Origin: Streptacidiphilus rugosus AM-16
GTDB taxonomy: Bacteria > Actinomycetota > Actinomycetes > Streptomycetales > Streptomycetaceae
Direction: 5' to 3'
Length of the DNA stretch: 64,000 nt
Assembly: GCF_000744655.1 (NCBI RefSeq)
Contig: NZ_JQMJ01000004.1
Location: 5,890,001 to 5,954,000, forward strand
Shown here: one piece after another, positions 27,575-37,044 of the stretch
How the letters are laid out: each line of letters begins with the position of its first letter
How positions within the stretch are numbered: position 1 is the first letter of the stretch
Program-made: the position numbers and the translations under genes
The notes under the pieces: generated by a model
The model's database searches: none
Told to the model about the DNA's origin: nothing
What the model saw: the letters and a program-made list of their open reading frames with translations, nothing else

Positions 27575-29713
27575 CTATCGCTTGCGAATCGGCGCCGCGG
27601 ACGCGTCGATCGCGGCCAGCGACCTGCGCACCTGATTACGGTCGGTCGTGTACCAGAAATCGGGCATCGACGAACGGAAGAATCCGCCGTAACGCGCCGT
27701 CGCCAGACGGGAGTCGAGCACCGCGACCACGCCGCGGTCGGCCGCGGAGCGGATCAGGCGCCCCGCGCCCTGGGCCATGAGCAGCGCGGCATGGGTGGCG
27801 GCGACCGCCATGAAACCGTTGCCCCCGTGCTCCTCGACCGCCTTCTGCCGGGCGCTCATCAGCGGGTCGTCGGGCCGGGGGAACGGAATCCGGTCCATCA
27901 CCACCAGCTGGCAGGCCGAGCCGGGCACGTCCACGCCCTGCCAGAGCGAGAGCGTGCCGAAGAGGCAGCTTTCGGCATCCGCCGAGAAGTTCTTGATCAA
28001 CTCGCCCAGGGTGTCCTCGCCCTGGAGCAGGATCTCCCCCGGCACCTTGTCCCGCAGCGCCTCCGCGGCATGCTGGGCGGCGCGCATCGAGGAGAAGAGG
28101 CCAAGGGTCCGTCCGCCGGCGGCCTGGATCAGCTCGGCGAGCTCGGCCAGCATCTCCGGGCGCTCCGGGTCACGGCCGGGCGGCGGCAGATGACGGGCGA
28201 CGTAGAGGATGCCCTGCTTCGGGTAGTCGAAGGGCGAGCCGACGTCCAGCCCGCGCCAGACCGGCGCGGGGGCCGTGTCGTCCAGCGTCTCGCCGACGTC
28301 GTCGCGACCGGTCGAGGAGAGGCCCAGCGAGGCGGCGACGCCGTTGAAGTCGCCGCCGAGCTTGAGCGTCGCGGAGGTGAGCACCACCGAGCGCTCGGTG
28401 TAGAGGTTCTCCCGCAGCAGGCCTGACACGCTCAGCGGAGCGACCCGCAGCGAGGCGGGCGCGGCCAGGAAGCGGTCGTTCCTGTCGATCCACACCACGT
28501 CGTAGACCGACCCCTCCAACAGGCGGTCCGTGGTGTCGTGGATCGTCTCCAACGAGGCCATGGCCTGCTTGCGGACGGCGTCCTCGTCCGTCAGACCCTT
28601 GTCCCTCACCTCCCCCAGCGAGGTGATCACCTCGCGGCAGGCCTCACGGATCGCGGCGACGGCGTAGTGGAGGTTCTCCGGGAGCTCCTCGACCCGACCG
28701 GCGTCGGCGAGGTCCATCAGCCCGTGGTAGTTCTCCGCGGCGGCTTGGAGCCGGTCCACGGCCTTCTCGTTGGCGAGCTTGGCGGCCCGCTTCACAGCGC
28801 GGTTCACGGCCGTGGTCGTCAGCTCCGCGGTGGCGATGCCGGTGACCCTGGAGACGAGCTCGTGCGCCTCGTCGACGATCAGCAGGCCGTGCTCGGGCAG
28901 GACCGGCGCGCCCTCCAGCGAGTCGATCGCCAGCAGCGCGTGGTTGGTGACGACGACGTCGGCGAGCTTGGCGCGCTCGCGCGCGGCCTCGGCGAAGCAC
29001 TCGCCGCCGTACGGGCACTTCGTCGCGCCAAGACACTCCCTCGAACTGACCGAGAGCTGCGCCCAGGCCTTGTCGGAGACACCGGGTGACAGGTCGTCGC
29101 GGTCGCCCGTCTCGGTCTCGTCGGCCCAGTCGCGCAGGCGCATGATGTCCTTGCCCAGCTTGCTGCTGGGGCCGCCGAGCGCCTCGGCCGGGTCGAAGAG
29201 ACCGTCCTCGTCGTCGCTCGGCGCTCCCTCGTGGGCGCGGTGCAGGCAGAGGTAGTTGGACCGCCCCTTGAGCATGGCGAAGAGGGGGCGGCGGCGCAGC
29301 AGCGGGTGCAGCGCCTCGACCGTGCGGGGCAGATCGCGTTCGACGAGCTGGCGCTGGAGGGCGAGCGTCGCCGTCGCGACGACGACCCGGTCCCCATGGG
29401 CGAGGGCCGGCACCAGATAGGCCAGCGACTTGCCGGTGCCGGTGCCTGCCTGGACGAGCAACTGCTCGTTGTTGTCGACGGCTCCGGCCACGGCCTCGGC
29501 CATGGCGATCTGACCCGGCCGCTCGACACCGCCCACCGCCGTCACTGCGGCGTGGAGCAGCTCGCGGATGCGCGAGGGCTCGGCCCCGCCTCCGCCTGGC
29601 GCGTCCGAGGCTCCGGAGCCGTCCGCACCTTCCGCGTTCTCGGACGGCGCGGCGGAACGCTGCGAGGGGGTGCTGGATTCGGCCGCGGCGGGCTCGAGGA
29701 TGTCGTCACTCAT
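27575..29713 (-). CDS. DinG-type ATP-dependent DNA helicase (XPD-like, Fe-S)
   Basis: 712 residues. Superfamily 2 XPD/DinG helicases unwind 5'-3' on damaged or structured DNA. After an acidic/Ser-rich N-terminus come motif I VQAGTGTGKSLAYLVP, motif II LLIVDEAHEL, VVLTSATLKL and QGAGRLIRSAADRGVVAVLD. Candidate Fe-S cysteines are those in YLCLHRA, RECLGATKCPYGGEC. It starts 12 bp after the nitrilase-like gene, so the two are co-transcribed on the reverse strand. It lies tail-to-tail with lexA across a cruciform terminator. No SOS box of its own was seen. Confidence 0.92.
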   Translation of the reverse strand: MSDDILEPAAAESSTPSQRSAAPSENAEGADGSGASDAPGGGGAEPSRIRELLHAAVTAVGGVERPGQIAMAEAVAGAVDNNEQLLVQAGTGTGKSLAYLVPALAHGDRVVVATATLALQRQLVERDLPRTVEALHPLLRRRPLFAMLKGRSNYLCLHRAHEGAPSDDEDGLFDPAEALGGPSSKLGKDIMRLRDWADETETGDRDDLSPGVSDKAWAQLSVSSRECLGATKCPYGGECFAEAARERAKLADVVVTNHALLAIDSLEGAPVLPEHGLLIVDEAHELVSRVTGIATAELTTTAVNRAVKRAAKLANEKAVDRLQAAAENYHGLMDLADAGRVEELPENLHYAVAAIREACREVITSLGEVRDKGLTDEDAVRKQAMASLETIHDTTDRLLEGSVYDVVWIDRNDRFLAAPASLRVAPLSVSGLLRENLYTERSVVLTSATLKLGGDFNGVAASLGLSSTGRDDVGETLDDTAPAPVWRGLDVGSPFDYPKQGILYVARHLPPPGRDPERPEMLAELAELIQAAGGRTLGLFSSMRAAQHAAEALRDKVPGEILLQGEDTLGELIKNFSADAESCLFGTLSLWQGVDVPGSACQLVVMDRIPFPRPDDPLMSARQKAVEEHGGNGFMAVAATHAALLMAQGAGRLIRSAADRGVVAVLDSRLATARYGGFFRSSMPDFWYTTDRNQVRRSLAAIDASAAPIRKR

Positions 29714-29725
29714 GGCACGTCCAGC

Positions 29726-30577
29726 CTAGAGGGCGGCACCGACAAATCTCGGCCCGACCGTCGCGGTGAGCGAAGGATCCACCAGCACGGGTTCCTCCTG
29801 CCTCGCCGCGGCGAGCCGCTCGGGGTCGAGCACGGCCACGGCCAGGCCGGGGTCGTCCTCGCCGGCGTCGGCCAGCTGCTCGCCCAGGGGACCCCAGACC
29901 GCGCTGTGTCCGCCGCCGACGTACGGACCGCTGGGCCCGCTGTGGTTGGCCAGCAGCACGTAGGAGGTGTTGTCCATGGCGCGGGTCGGCAGCAGGAAGC
30001 CGTGGGACCTGGCCAGGAAGGCGGAGCTGAACATGGCCCCGTTGAGGTAGCCGTGGCAGCCGTCGAGGGCGGCGTCGCGCGCGTGCTCGGGGAAGGAGGA
30101 GTCCCAGCAGATGCTGAGTCCGAGACGCCAGCCGTCGAGGGTGAGCGTGCAGCCGCGCGTGCCGGAGGTGAAGCCCTCGGCGCGCTCGCTGGGGGTCGCA
30201 TGCTGCTTGTCGTAGGTGGCCGCCGGCTTGCCCTCCCGGTCGAAGACGAGCGCGGAGATGCGCAACCGGCCCTCGGCGAGCGTGGGTGCGCCCACGACGA
30301 GGGCGGTGCGGTGATCGGCGCAGGCCTCGCGCAGCGGATCGAGACGCGAGTCCTCGGGGCCCGTGGTGTGGCGGGCCGGATCGGCGGCGATGCCGGGGAG
30401 TTCGTAGCCGCTCAGGAAGAGTTCCGGCAGCACGACCAGGGAGGCGCCGCGATCGGCGGCACGGCGGACGAGGTCGGCGGCGGTGGCCGCGTTGTCGACG
30501 AGGTCCAGGGGCACGCAGGCGGCTTGGCCTGCGGCGATGCTGAGCGACGCGGTCGGCGTCCGCTGGAGATCATCCAT
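29726..30577 (-). CDS. Carbon-nitrogen hydrolase (nitrilase superfamily)
   Basis: 283 residues. The nitrilase-superfamily catalytic triad is visible: Glu in VVLPELFLSGYE, Lys in ATYDKQHATP and Cys in LGLSICWDSSFPE. A supporting acidic residue lies nearby. The substrate (an amide, nitrile or carbamoyl compound) cannot be deduced. ATG at 30577 was chosen to give MDDLQRTP; its ribosome-binding site is weak. It immediately precedes the DinG-type helicase gene (12-bp gap). It also lies just downstream of the siderophore operon's last gene (113 bp), though nothing requires it for siderophore assembly. Confidence 0.88.
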   Translation of the reverse strand: MDDLQRTPTASLSIAAGQAACVPLDLVDNAATAADLVRRAADRGASLVVLPELFLSGYELPGIAADPARHTTGPEDSRLDPLREACADHRTALVVGAPTLAEGRLRISALVFDREGKPAATYDKQHATPSERAEGFTSGTRGCTLTLDGWRLGLSICWDSSFPEHARDAALDGCHGYLNGAMFSSAFLARSHGFLLPTRAMDNTSYVLLANHSGPSGPYVGGGHSAVWGPLGEQLADAGEDDPGLAVAVLDPERLAAARQEEPVLVDPSLTATVGPRFVGAAL

Positions 30578-30689
30578 GGACGGGGAGCGTAGCGGCCCGA
30601 GGCGCGGCTTGTCAGGGGTGAACCTGGGCTGCGGGTATTTCACACCGCCGTCGTGGGGCGGTGGTCGGTCGGCGACCGGCGGGCGAGCC

Positions 30690-32297
30690 TCAGCCGAGGG
30701 AGGCCGGAACCGAGTGGGTCGCGGGGATCGCAGAAATCGCGGACTGCACGGACGCCACGGATGGCGTGGGCGTCCCGGAGAGCCCGGCCAGGTCGGACCG
30801 TCCGGCCCGGTCAGCATGGTCGGCCCGGTCAGCCTGGTCGGCCCGGTCCGCCCGCGAGGACCGTCCGGCCCGTCCGGACCCGTCGGACCACTCGCCGCGC
30901 TGCTCGGGGACGAGGTCCGTCGCGCTCGCCGGGCGGCCGAAGGTCGTCCAGGCCGTGGTTCTCGGCAGCTGGTGCACGGTGCGGCCGAGGATCTCGGCGC
31001 TCACCGCGTTGAGGATCACGGCCGCCCGGTGCGCGCCGAGGCCCAGGTCGGGCGTGCCGACGCCGTGCGTGTGCAGCTCCGCGTTCTGCACGAAGAGGCC
31101 GCCGGTGACATCCGGCCGGAGGCCGACCCGGTAGTCAGGGCCGACGCGGTAACGCTCCTGCTCGTCCCAGTCGATCAGCGCGTGCATGGGATCGAGCAAC
31201 GCGGGCCGACGCGGCGCGTAGCCGGTGGCCAGGACGACCAGGTCGGTGCGGAGCGCGTACTCGGCCCCGGTCAGGCCGTGGCCGCAGCGCAGTTCGAGTC
31301 CGCCGCAGGGCCCGCGACCGGCGCTGCGCACCTCGGTGCCGGGCACGATCTCCACGCCGGCGTCGCCGCCCGCGCCGATGGTCCGCTCGTAGAGCGCGTC
31401 GTGGACGGCCGCCAGAGTCTCCGCGCTGGCCGCCTTGTAGAGCTGCCACTGGCTCGGCACGAGGGCGTCGCGAACCGGCTCGGACAGCCCGTGGAAGAAA
31501 CGCGTGTAGTCCGGGGTGAAGTGTTCGAGGCCCAGCTTGGAGTACTCCATGGGCGCGAGTGCCGCGCTCCGGGTGATCCAGCGCAGCCGGGGACCTGCGG
31601 CCGCTCCCCGGCGTCGGAGCAGGTCGAGGAAGACCTCCGCACCCGACTGCCCGGAGCCGACGACGGTGATGTCAGTGGCGCCCGCCAGCGCGCGAGGAGA
31701 ACGGGGAGAGGTGAGGTAGTCCTCGGAGTGCAGCACCGGGGCGCCGTCGCCGAGCAGGCCGGCGAACGCGATGGGGACGACGGGCTCGGTGCCGAGGCCG
31801 AGCACCACATGGCGGGCCAGGCAGGGTTCCCGGCCCGGGACCTCGACTTCGAAGAGACGCCGCTCGCCGTTCCAGCGGACGGCCTTGACCGGGCTGTCGA
31901 AGCGGCAGTTCGGCAGGCCCTCCGCGGCCCAGAGGCAGTAGTCCTCGTACTCGCGGCGGGTCAGATGCCACTGCTCGGCGAAGTAGAACGGGAAGAGGCG
32001 CTGCCGTTCCCTGAGGTAGGCGAGGAACGACCACGGGCTGGTCGGATCGACGAGCGAGACCAGATCGGCCAGGAACGGCACCTGCATCCGTGCCCCCTCG
32101 ATCATCAGACCGGGGTGCCAGTCGAACGTCGGCTTGGCGTCCAGGAAGACGGTGCGCAGGGCCGGGACGCCGTCGGCGAGGGCCGCGAGAGACAGGTTGA
32201 ACGGGCCGAGGCCCACCCCGACGAGGTCGTAGGGCAGGCCGTCGGGCGGGGGTGTGTCGGCTTCAAAGTCCGACAGGCGTGAGAGTTCCACGGACAC
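30690..32297 (-). CDS. Lysine/diamine N-hydroxylase (IucD/RhbE/DesB-type flavin monooxygenase), siderophore
   Basis: 535 residues. N-hydroxylating flavoproteins oxidise a primary amine to the hydroxylamine of hydroxamate siderophores. FAD motif DLVGVGLGPFNLSLA, NADPH motif ITVVGSGQSGAEVFLDLL and the C-terminal VVLATGYAPRRP are clear. Usual length is about 430-450. The extra C-terminus of about 80 residues includes a degenerate six-residue ADRADX repeat encoded by 18-bp repeats, which is odd. From its neighbours the substrate is probably 1,3-diaminopropane, as for RhbE. It lies 141 bp downstream of the acetyltransferase gene, without the tight overlap seen in the rest of the operon. Confidence 0.9.
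   Translation of the reverse strand: MSVELSRLSDFEADTPPPDGLPYDLVGVGLGPFNLSLAALADGVPALRTVFLDAKPTFDWHPGLMIEGARMQVPFLADLVSLVDPTSPWSFLAYLRERQRLFPFYFAEQWHLTRREYEDYCLWAAEGLPNCRFDSPVKAVRWNGERRLFEVEVPGREPCLARHVVLGLGTEPVVPIAFAGLLGDGAPVLHSEDYLTSPRSPRALAGATDITVVGSGQSGAEVFLDLLRRRGAAAGPRLRWITRSAALAPMEYSKLGLEHFTPDYTRFFHGLSEPVRDALVPSQWQLYKAASAETLAAVHDALYERTIGAGGDAGVEIVPGTEVRSAGRGPCGGLELRCGHGLTGAEYALRTDLVVLATGYAPRRPALLDPMHALIDWDEQERYRVGPDYRVGLRPDVTGGLFVQNAELHTHGVGTPDLGLGAHRAAVILNAVSAEILGRTVHQLPRTTAWTTFGRPASATDLVPEQRGEWSDGSGRAGRSSRADRADQADRADHADRAGRSDLAGLSGTPTPSVASVQSAISAIPATHSVPASLG
30804..30857 (-). repeat. 18-bp tandem repeat in the monooxygenase C-terminus
   Basis: Three in-frame 18-bp units (GGCCCGGTCAGCATGGTC and close variants) encode Ala-Asp-Arg-Ala-Asp-X repeats. 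They lie beyond the conserved catalytic domain, so the tail is probably non-catalytic and expansion-prone. Confidence 0.75.
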
Positions 32298-32438
32298 GTG
32301 CTTTCCGGGTTGGGTGAAGGGAGGGGTCGTGCGGATGCAGGGCGGCTTCGGATGCAGGTCCGCTGCAGTTCCGCCGCGGAGGCGACGCTCCTGCTGCGGT
32401 CGCCCCGGCAGGTGGCTGCGGCCGGGCCGAGGCCGGCC

Positions 32439-33233
32439 TCAGTCGCGGTCGTAGACCATCAGGGCCGCGTGTTTCTCCGGCAGCAGGAGCTCCGAGTCGT
32501 AGCGGAAGCCGGCCCGGAGGAAGGCGCGGACGGACGGCAGGTTGCGCACGTCCGGCTCGGCCACGACGCGACGTGCCGCGTGCCGCTCGCGCAGCACGCG
32601 CTGTGTCAGCGCGGTCAGCAGGGTTCCGCCGATGCCGCGCCCGCGGCACTCGGCGGGGCCGATCAGCAGGTGCACGCCGGTGTCGTGCGGGCGGGCGGGG
32701 TAGTGCCGGGCGAGCGGGTCGAGATCGGCACGGTAGAGCTCCCAGTAGCTCATCGGCGTCCCGTTCAGCAGCCCGATGCACGGGACGCTCCGACCGTCCC
32801 CCTCGAGTTGGACGCGCACATGGTGCTCCGTCAGCTCGGCGGGTCCGCACAGCTCCCAGAAGGTGGAGACGACCGGGTCGTTCATCCAGGCGACCAGCAG
32901 GGCCAGGTCACGCGCGAGCCGGACCGGCTGCAGTCGGAACTCACCGTGCCGGGTGTGCATGGTGCCCCAGCGCCCCACGCCGTCGAGCAGGTCGTCTCGT
33001 TGGCGGGGGTGCGGCCGGTGCGGGGGAACGAGCGGGCGCACCGCCTGCGCGTGACCCGGCTGCTCGGGGTGACCAGGGCGGGCGGGCGTCGGCTGAGGGT
33101 GCGCCGACTGCGCGTGGACGGGCGGCGAAGGGGCAGGGCTCCCCGGCTGGGCGGGCACAGCCGGGGGCGCGGCCTTCGGCGGGGGAACCTGGGGAACGGT
33201 GGCGGACCAACGCGGATGGTGCTGGTCGTTCAC
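32439..33233 (-). CDS. Siderophore-type GNAT N-acyltransferase (RhbD/IucB-like)
   Basis: 264 residues. An approximately 80-residue Pro/His/Gln-rich N-terminus precedes the acyltransferase domain: FRLQPVRLARDLALLVAWMNDPVVSTFWE, the acetyl-CoA site LLIGPAECRGRGIGGTLL, and VAEPDVRNLPSVRAFLRAGF. This fits the RhbD/IucB-type hydroxylamine acetyltransferases that make the hydroxamate group. The GTG start overlaps the synthetase stop by 4 bp (GTGA), so translation is coupled. The acyl donor (acetyl-CoA or another) is not determined. Confidence 0.87.
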   Translation of the reverse strand: MNDQHHPRWSATVPQVPPPKAAPPAVPAQPGSPAPSPPVHAQSAHPQPTPARPGHPEQPGHAQAVRPLVPPHRPHPRQRDDLLDGVGRWGTMHTRHGEFRLQPVRLARDLALLVAWMNDPVVSTFWELCGPAELTEHHVRVQLEGDGRSVPCIGLLNGTPMSYWELYRADLDPLARHYPARPHDTGVHLLIGPAECRGRGIGGTLLTALTQRVLRERHAARRVVAEPDVRNLPSVRAFLRAGFRYDSELLLPEKHAALMVYDRD

Positions 33234-35188
33234 GCGCCGGCTCCGGCCAGGGCCTGGGGACGAGCGCCCGTCGCGGCGGGCTGCCCTGCGGCCTGTGCGA
33301 GCGGGTTCGCGAAGGCGACGTACACGGACTGCGTCTCGACGGGGCCGACGAGTTCGTCCATGCCGTGCAGGCGTGTCAGCAGGTTCGCCTTGCAGCGCAG
33401 CGTCTCCGCGCCGAGCAGCAGCTCAGGGAGCCGTGATCCCGTGGCCGCGCCGGCTCCGGCGAGGAAGCGCCGGAGCGCGGCGAGCAACAGCCGTTCCTCG
33501 GCCAGACCCTGGGAACCGAACGCGCCGACCAGGCCCAGGAGGTGGTTGATGCCGAGGTAGTAGGCGAAGCGCTCGTCGGCCACCTGGTCCGGCACGAAGG
33601 TGTCGCTCGCGCGGCCGATCCCCGGCAGCCGCGCCTCCAGTGCGGCTGCCGCCGAGTCGCGGAAGTAGTAGCCCTGGTTGTCGCGGTAGCGGCCGCCGAC
33701 GGGCCAGCCGTCCTGGTCGAGCAGCACGACGCTGTTCTGCTGGTGCGCCTCCAGCGCGATGCCCGCCCGGCCGTCGAGCCAGAGGATCGGCAGCACGACC
33801 GCGTCGAGGTAACGCAGGAACCACTCGGTCGCGACGGTGGGAGCCGGACGTCCGCTGCGGACGGCAAGACGGTGCACCACCTCGGCGAGGTGGGAGCGGT
33901 GGCCGCCGGTCCAGGGGCGCTCGGCGACGAGTCCGGCCAGGCAGTGCGCGTGGTCGTCGCCGCCGAAGGGGTTCTGCCGCAGGACGAGGTCGAAGCCGCT
34001 CGCGGTCGACTGGTCCTCCGCCGAGCCCGGAAGGTCGACCCCGATCCAGGCCGGGTCGCGGACGATGTCGAAGCCGGGGTGCGCGGCGCGCCACAGCGCG
34101 CCGAGGCCGGATTCGAGCAGGCGGTGGACCTCGGCCCCGCGCAGCAGTTCCTTGCGGAGGTTCTCCCGGCGGGAGTTGGTGATGCGCAGGCCCAGGGACA
34201 GCTTGAGCATCCACGGCGCACCCGGCCGGTAGAGGGTCCGCACCGAGGAGGTCGGGTGCCAGAGGCCTCCGGCCGCACCGAGGTCGCGGATCCGGCCGTC
34301 GTCGATCAGCGCCCGCACGGCCAGTCGGTTGGACAGTTCCCTTGCCTGCCAGGGATGGACCGGCAGGAGCACCGTGCCGTCCGGCGCGTCCGGGGCCTCC
34401 GCGCCGCGCAGCCCGGCGGTCAGCGCCGCGACGCCGGACACGCCGAGCTCGGCTCCCCCGGCCCAGGTGGGCGCTCTCCCATCGGCGGCCGCGACGAGCG
34501 TCCGGTCCACCGCGAACCAGTGCAGCCTGAGCGCTCCGCGCAACTCGGGTGCGTAGGCGGCGGCTTCGGCGTCTCCGAGACCCTCGCGGCTCTTGGGCGT
34601 CGGGTGGAGCGGATGACCGAGGATCAGGGCCTGCTCGGAGCGGAGGAAGGGCGTGGTGGCGGCTGTCCCTGGCTCGGGGGCCGCCCGACGGTACGCGACG
34701 AACTGCGCCGTGCGACGGACGGAGTCGGCGACCCGGCCAGTGAGGTCCGCGATGTCCGCGGCTGACGCCGGCGCGACGGCGGCACCGTCGGTGCTGGCGC
34801 CGCCCGCGCCCGGGGTGACGCCGACGGGCGTGCGCGCGAGGAGGGAGGCGAGGGTCACCGCGTCGACCGGGCGTCCAGGGACCCCGTCGGACAAGCCGGC
34901 CCCTGCTGCGGCGGCCGCCGCCAGGCGAGCCGCGCCGAAGCGGTGCCAGCCGGAGGGCGACCGATAGCGCACCAGGGCGCTCAGCAACAGCCCGTCGCCG
35001 AGCACGAGTTGCAGCACGCCACCGGCCGCGGGCAGCTCGGCGCCGGTCTCGCGCACCCAGCAGCGCAACAGGTTCTCGGTGGCGGCGGAGTCGGCTGCGG
35101 CTGCCGGATCCGCCTGCAGCAGCGGATCGGCGTCGTCCCCCGCGCAGGGCGGCGGCGTGGGGTGCTGCTGCGAGGGGACAGTGCTCAC
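33230..35188 (-). CDS. NRPS-independent siderophore synthetase (IucA/IucC family)
   Basis: 652 residues. The enzyme condenses a carboxylate (often citrate) with an amine or hydroxamate using ATP. Motifs are ALILGHPLHPTPKSREGL, LLPVHPWQARE, the Ser/Arg segment PTSSVRTLY, LKLSLGLRITNSRREN, ALEAHQQNSVVL and GRYRDNQGYYF. A C-terminal FhuF-like helical region precedes the end. It is somewhat longer than the roughly 600 usual because of Ala-rich ends. It is the only IucA/IucC-family gene in the operon, whereas rhizobactin-type pathways use two. GTG at 35188 overlaps the preceding stop as GTGA. Confidence 0.92.
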   Translation of the reverse strand: MSTVPSQQHPTPPPCAGDDADPLLQADPAAAADSAATENLLRCWVRETGAELPAAGGVLQLVLGDGLLLSALVRYRSPSGWHRFGAARLAAAAAAGAGLSDGVPGRPVDAVTLASLLARTPVGVTPGAGGASTDGAAVAPASAADIADLTGRVADSVRRTAQFVAYRRAAPEPGTAATTPFLRSEQALILGHPLHPTPKSREGLGDAEAAAYAPELRGALRLHWFAVDRTLVAAADGRAPTWAGGAELGVSGVAALTAGLRGAEAPDAPDGTVLLPVHPWQARELSNRLAVRALIDDGRIRDLGAAGGLWHPTSSVRTLYRPGAPWMLKLSLGLRITNSRRENLRKELLRGAEVHRLLESGLGALWRAAHPGFDIVRDPAWIGVDLPGSAEDQSTASGFDLVLRQNPFGGDDHAHCLAGLVAERPWTGGHRSHLAEVVHRLAVRSGRPAPTVATEWFLRYLDAVVLPILWLDGRAGIALEAHQQNSVVLLDQDGWPVGGRYRDNQGYYFRDSAAAALEARLPGIGRASDTFVPDQVADERFAYYLGINHLLGLVGAFGSQGLAEERLLLAALRRFLAGAGAATGSRLPELLLGAETLRCKANLLTRLHGMDELVGPVETQSVYVAFANPLAQAAGQPAATGARPQALAGAGA

Positions 35189-37044
35189 GCGGGCTTCTCC
35201 TGGCTCTTGCTGGGCTTGTCGTCGCTGTTCTGGTCCCCCCGGCGAGCGTTCGTCGTGCCGTCCTGCGAGGACGGCCCCTCCGTGGGGAGCCCGGACGGTC
35301 TCGGCCCTGACGGCGTCGGTCCTGACGTCGGTTCCGACGGTCTCGGCCCTGACCGCTCGCGCTCGACCGCCTCGCCCGCCGCCACGACGAGACCGAGCAG
35401 TCGGTCCAGGTCCGCCTCGGTGGTGTGCGGGTTGAGCAGGGTCAGCTTCAGACGCACGCGGCCGTGGCCCGTGCCCGGCAACTCGGTCCGTCCGACGACG
35501 GCGCTGCCCTCGGCGAGCAGCCGACGACGCAGCTCCGCGTTGACGGCGTCGGCCTCCGCACCGGCCGATGCGACCGATCCCGCTGACGCCACCGGCTCCA
35601 CCGAATCCTCCGACTTCCCCGACTCCCCTGACTCCGTCTTCGGAACGCTCGGCAGGTAGCGGAAGAGCACGGTGGTGAGCACCGGCTCGGCCACCGCTTC
35701 GAGGCGCGGCTGCGCCGTGATGGCGGCCGAGGCGTACCGCGCGAGGGCGTGGCAGCGGTCGACCAGTGCGCCGAGGCCGGAACGTCCCAGTGTCCGCAGC
35801 GTCACCGCCACCTTGAACGCGTCAGGCCTGCGGGTGGTGCGAAGGGACCGGCCGAGGAGCGAGACGTAGCCGGCCTCCTCGTCGTCCGCCGGGTTGAGGT
35901 AGGCGACGCGCTGCTCCAGCGGAGTCAGCATGGCCGCCTCCCTGGCCAGCAGGGCCCCGGCTGCGACCGGTTGCCAGCCCAGTTTGTGCAGGTCGAGGCC
36001 GACGGTGTCGGCGAGTCCCAGGCCGTCGAGCAGCGGCGCGAGCGTGCGCGAGAAGAGCGCGCCGCCACCGTAGGCGGCGTCGACGTGAAGGCGGACACCG
36101 TGGCGCGCGGCGACGGCGGCGACGGCGCGGAGCGGATCGATCGCGCCGAGATCCGTGGTCCCTGCGGTCGCCACGACACAGCACAGGACCTGTCCGGCGG
36201 TGCGGGCGTCGGCGAGGGTCCAGTCGAGCAGGCGCGGGTCGAGGGCCCCGTCGTCCGTGGTGTCGATGGGCACGACGGCCTGCGCGCCCAGGCCGAGAAC
36301 GCTCGCGGCCCTGGCGAGGGAGAAGTGCGCGGCCCTGGAACAGTGGATCCGCAGCCGTCCGGCCGCCTCGGGGGGCGGCGCGCCGCCGGCCGGCACGCCG
36401 AACTCGCGGGCCAGCACGGCGTCGCGGGCGAGCAGCAGGGCCATCAGATTCGATTCGGTGCCCCCGGTGGTGAGCACGCCCGTCGCGGCGGAGGGCTCTG
36501 CGAAGCCGACCAGCTCGGCGAGGACGCGGAGCACCGCGGTCTCGATCGCGACGCCGCTGGGGGCCTGGTCCCAGGAGTCGAGGGAGGGGTTGAGCGCGGC
36601 GACGGCGAGATCGGCCGCCGCGGCGACGGCGAGCGGCGGCACCTGGAGATGGGCGGCACAGTGCGGATCGGCCGGATCGGCGGCACCGGCGGCCAGCGCC
36701 CGCGTGAATTCCACGAGCGCGCCCGACTCGCCCGTCTCCGGCAGCAAGGCGGCGGGGGCCAGGAGTTCGTGCAGGGCGGCGGCGACGGCGCCCGGTCCGC
36801 CTGCCGGCAGCGGGCCGCCGCGCGCGACCGCGCCCTCGCGCAGCGCGTTCAGCGCCTCCGCGACCCACGAGGCGAGCGCGTCCGGCCCGGCCACCCCGCC
36901 CGCGAGCGCCGTCGCGGCCGCGGCCCTCGGCGCGACCGGAGCCCCGACCGGAGCCGGACCCGCCGACGTCGCAGGAGCCGCGCCCGCAGGTGTGCGGCCT
37001 GCCGCGTGGCCGTCACCCGCCGCCCCGAGCGGGGAAGGCGTCAC
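35185..37044 (-). CDS. L-2,4-diaminobutyrate decarboxylase (PLP, group II)
   Basis: 619 residues. The likely reaction is L-2,4-diaminobutyrate to 1,3-diaminopropane, the amine building block. Motifs are VLTTGGTESNLMALLLARD, HVDAAYGGGALFS, the PLP-binding Lys in GLDLHKLGWQP, and AYLNPADDEE. Two low-complexity stretches are inserted: a Ser/Glu-rich one near residue 480 and a Ser/Pro/Gly-rich C-terminal tail of about 60 residues. GTG at 37044 overlaps the aminotransferase stop by 4 bp, with GGGAGGGG upstream. Aromatic-amino-acid decarboxylases share this fold, but the adjacent diaminobutyrate aminotransferase supports diaminobutyrate. Confidence 0.9.
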   Translation of the reverse strand: MTPSPLGAAGDGHAAGRTPAGAAPATSAGPAPVGAPVAPRAAAATALAGGVAGPDALASWVAEALNALREGAVARGGPLPAGGPGAVAAALHELLAPAALLPETGESGALVEFTRALAAGAADPADPHCAAHLQVPPLAVAAAADLAVAALNPSLDSWDQAPSGVAIETAVLRVLAELVGFAEPSAATGVLTTGGTESNLMALLLARDAVLAREFGVPAGGAPPPEAAGRLRIHCSRAAHFSLARAASVLGLGAQAVVPIDTTDDGALDPRLLDWTLADARTAGQVLCCVVATAGTTDLGAIDPLRAVAAVAARHGVRLHVDAAYGGGALFSRTLAPLLDGLGLADTVGLDLHKLGWQPVAAGALLAREAAMLTPLEQRVAYLNPADDEEAGYVSLLGRSLRTTRRPDAFKVAVTLRTLGRSGLGALVDRCHALARYASAAITAQPRLEAVAEPVLTTVLFRYLPSVPKTESGESGKSEDSVEPVASAGSVASAGAEADAVNAELRRRLLAEGSAVVGRTELPGTGHGRVRLKLTLLNPHTTEADLDRLLGLVVAAGEAVERERSGPRPSEPTSGPTPSGPRPSGLPTEGPSSQDGTTNARRGDQNSDDKPSKSQEKPA

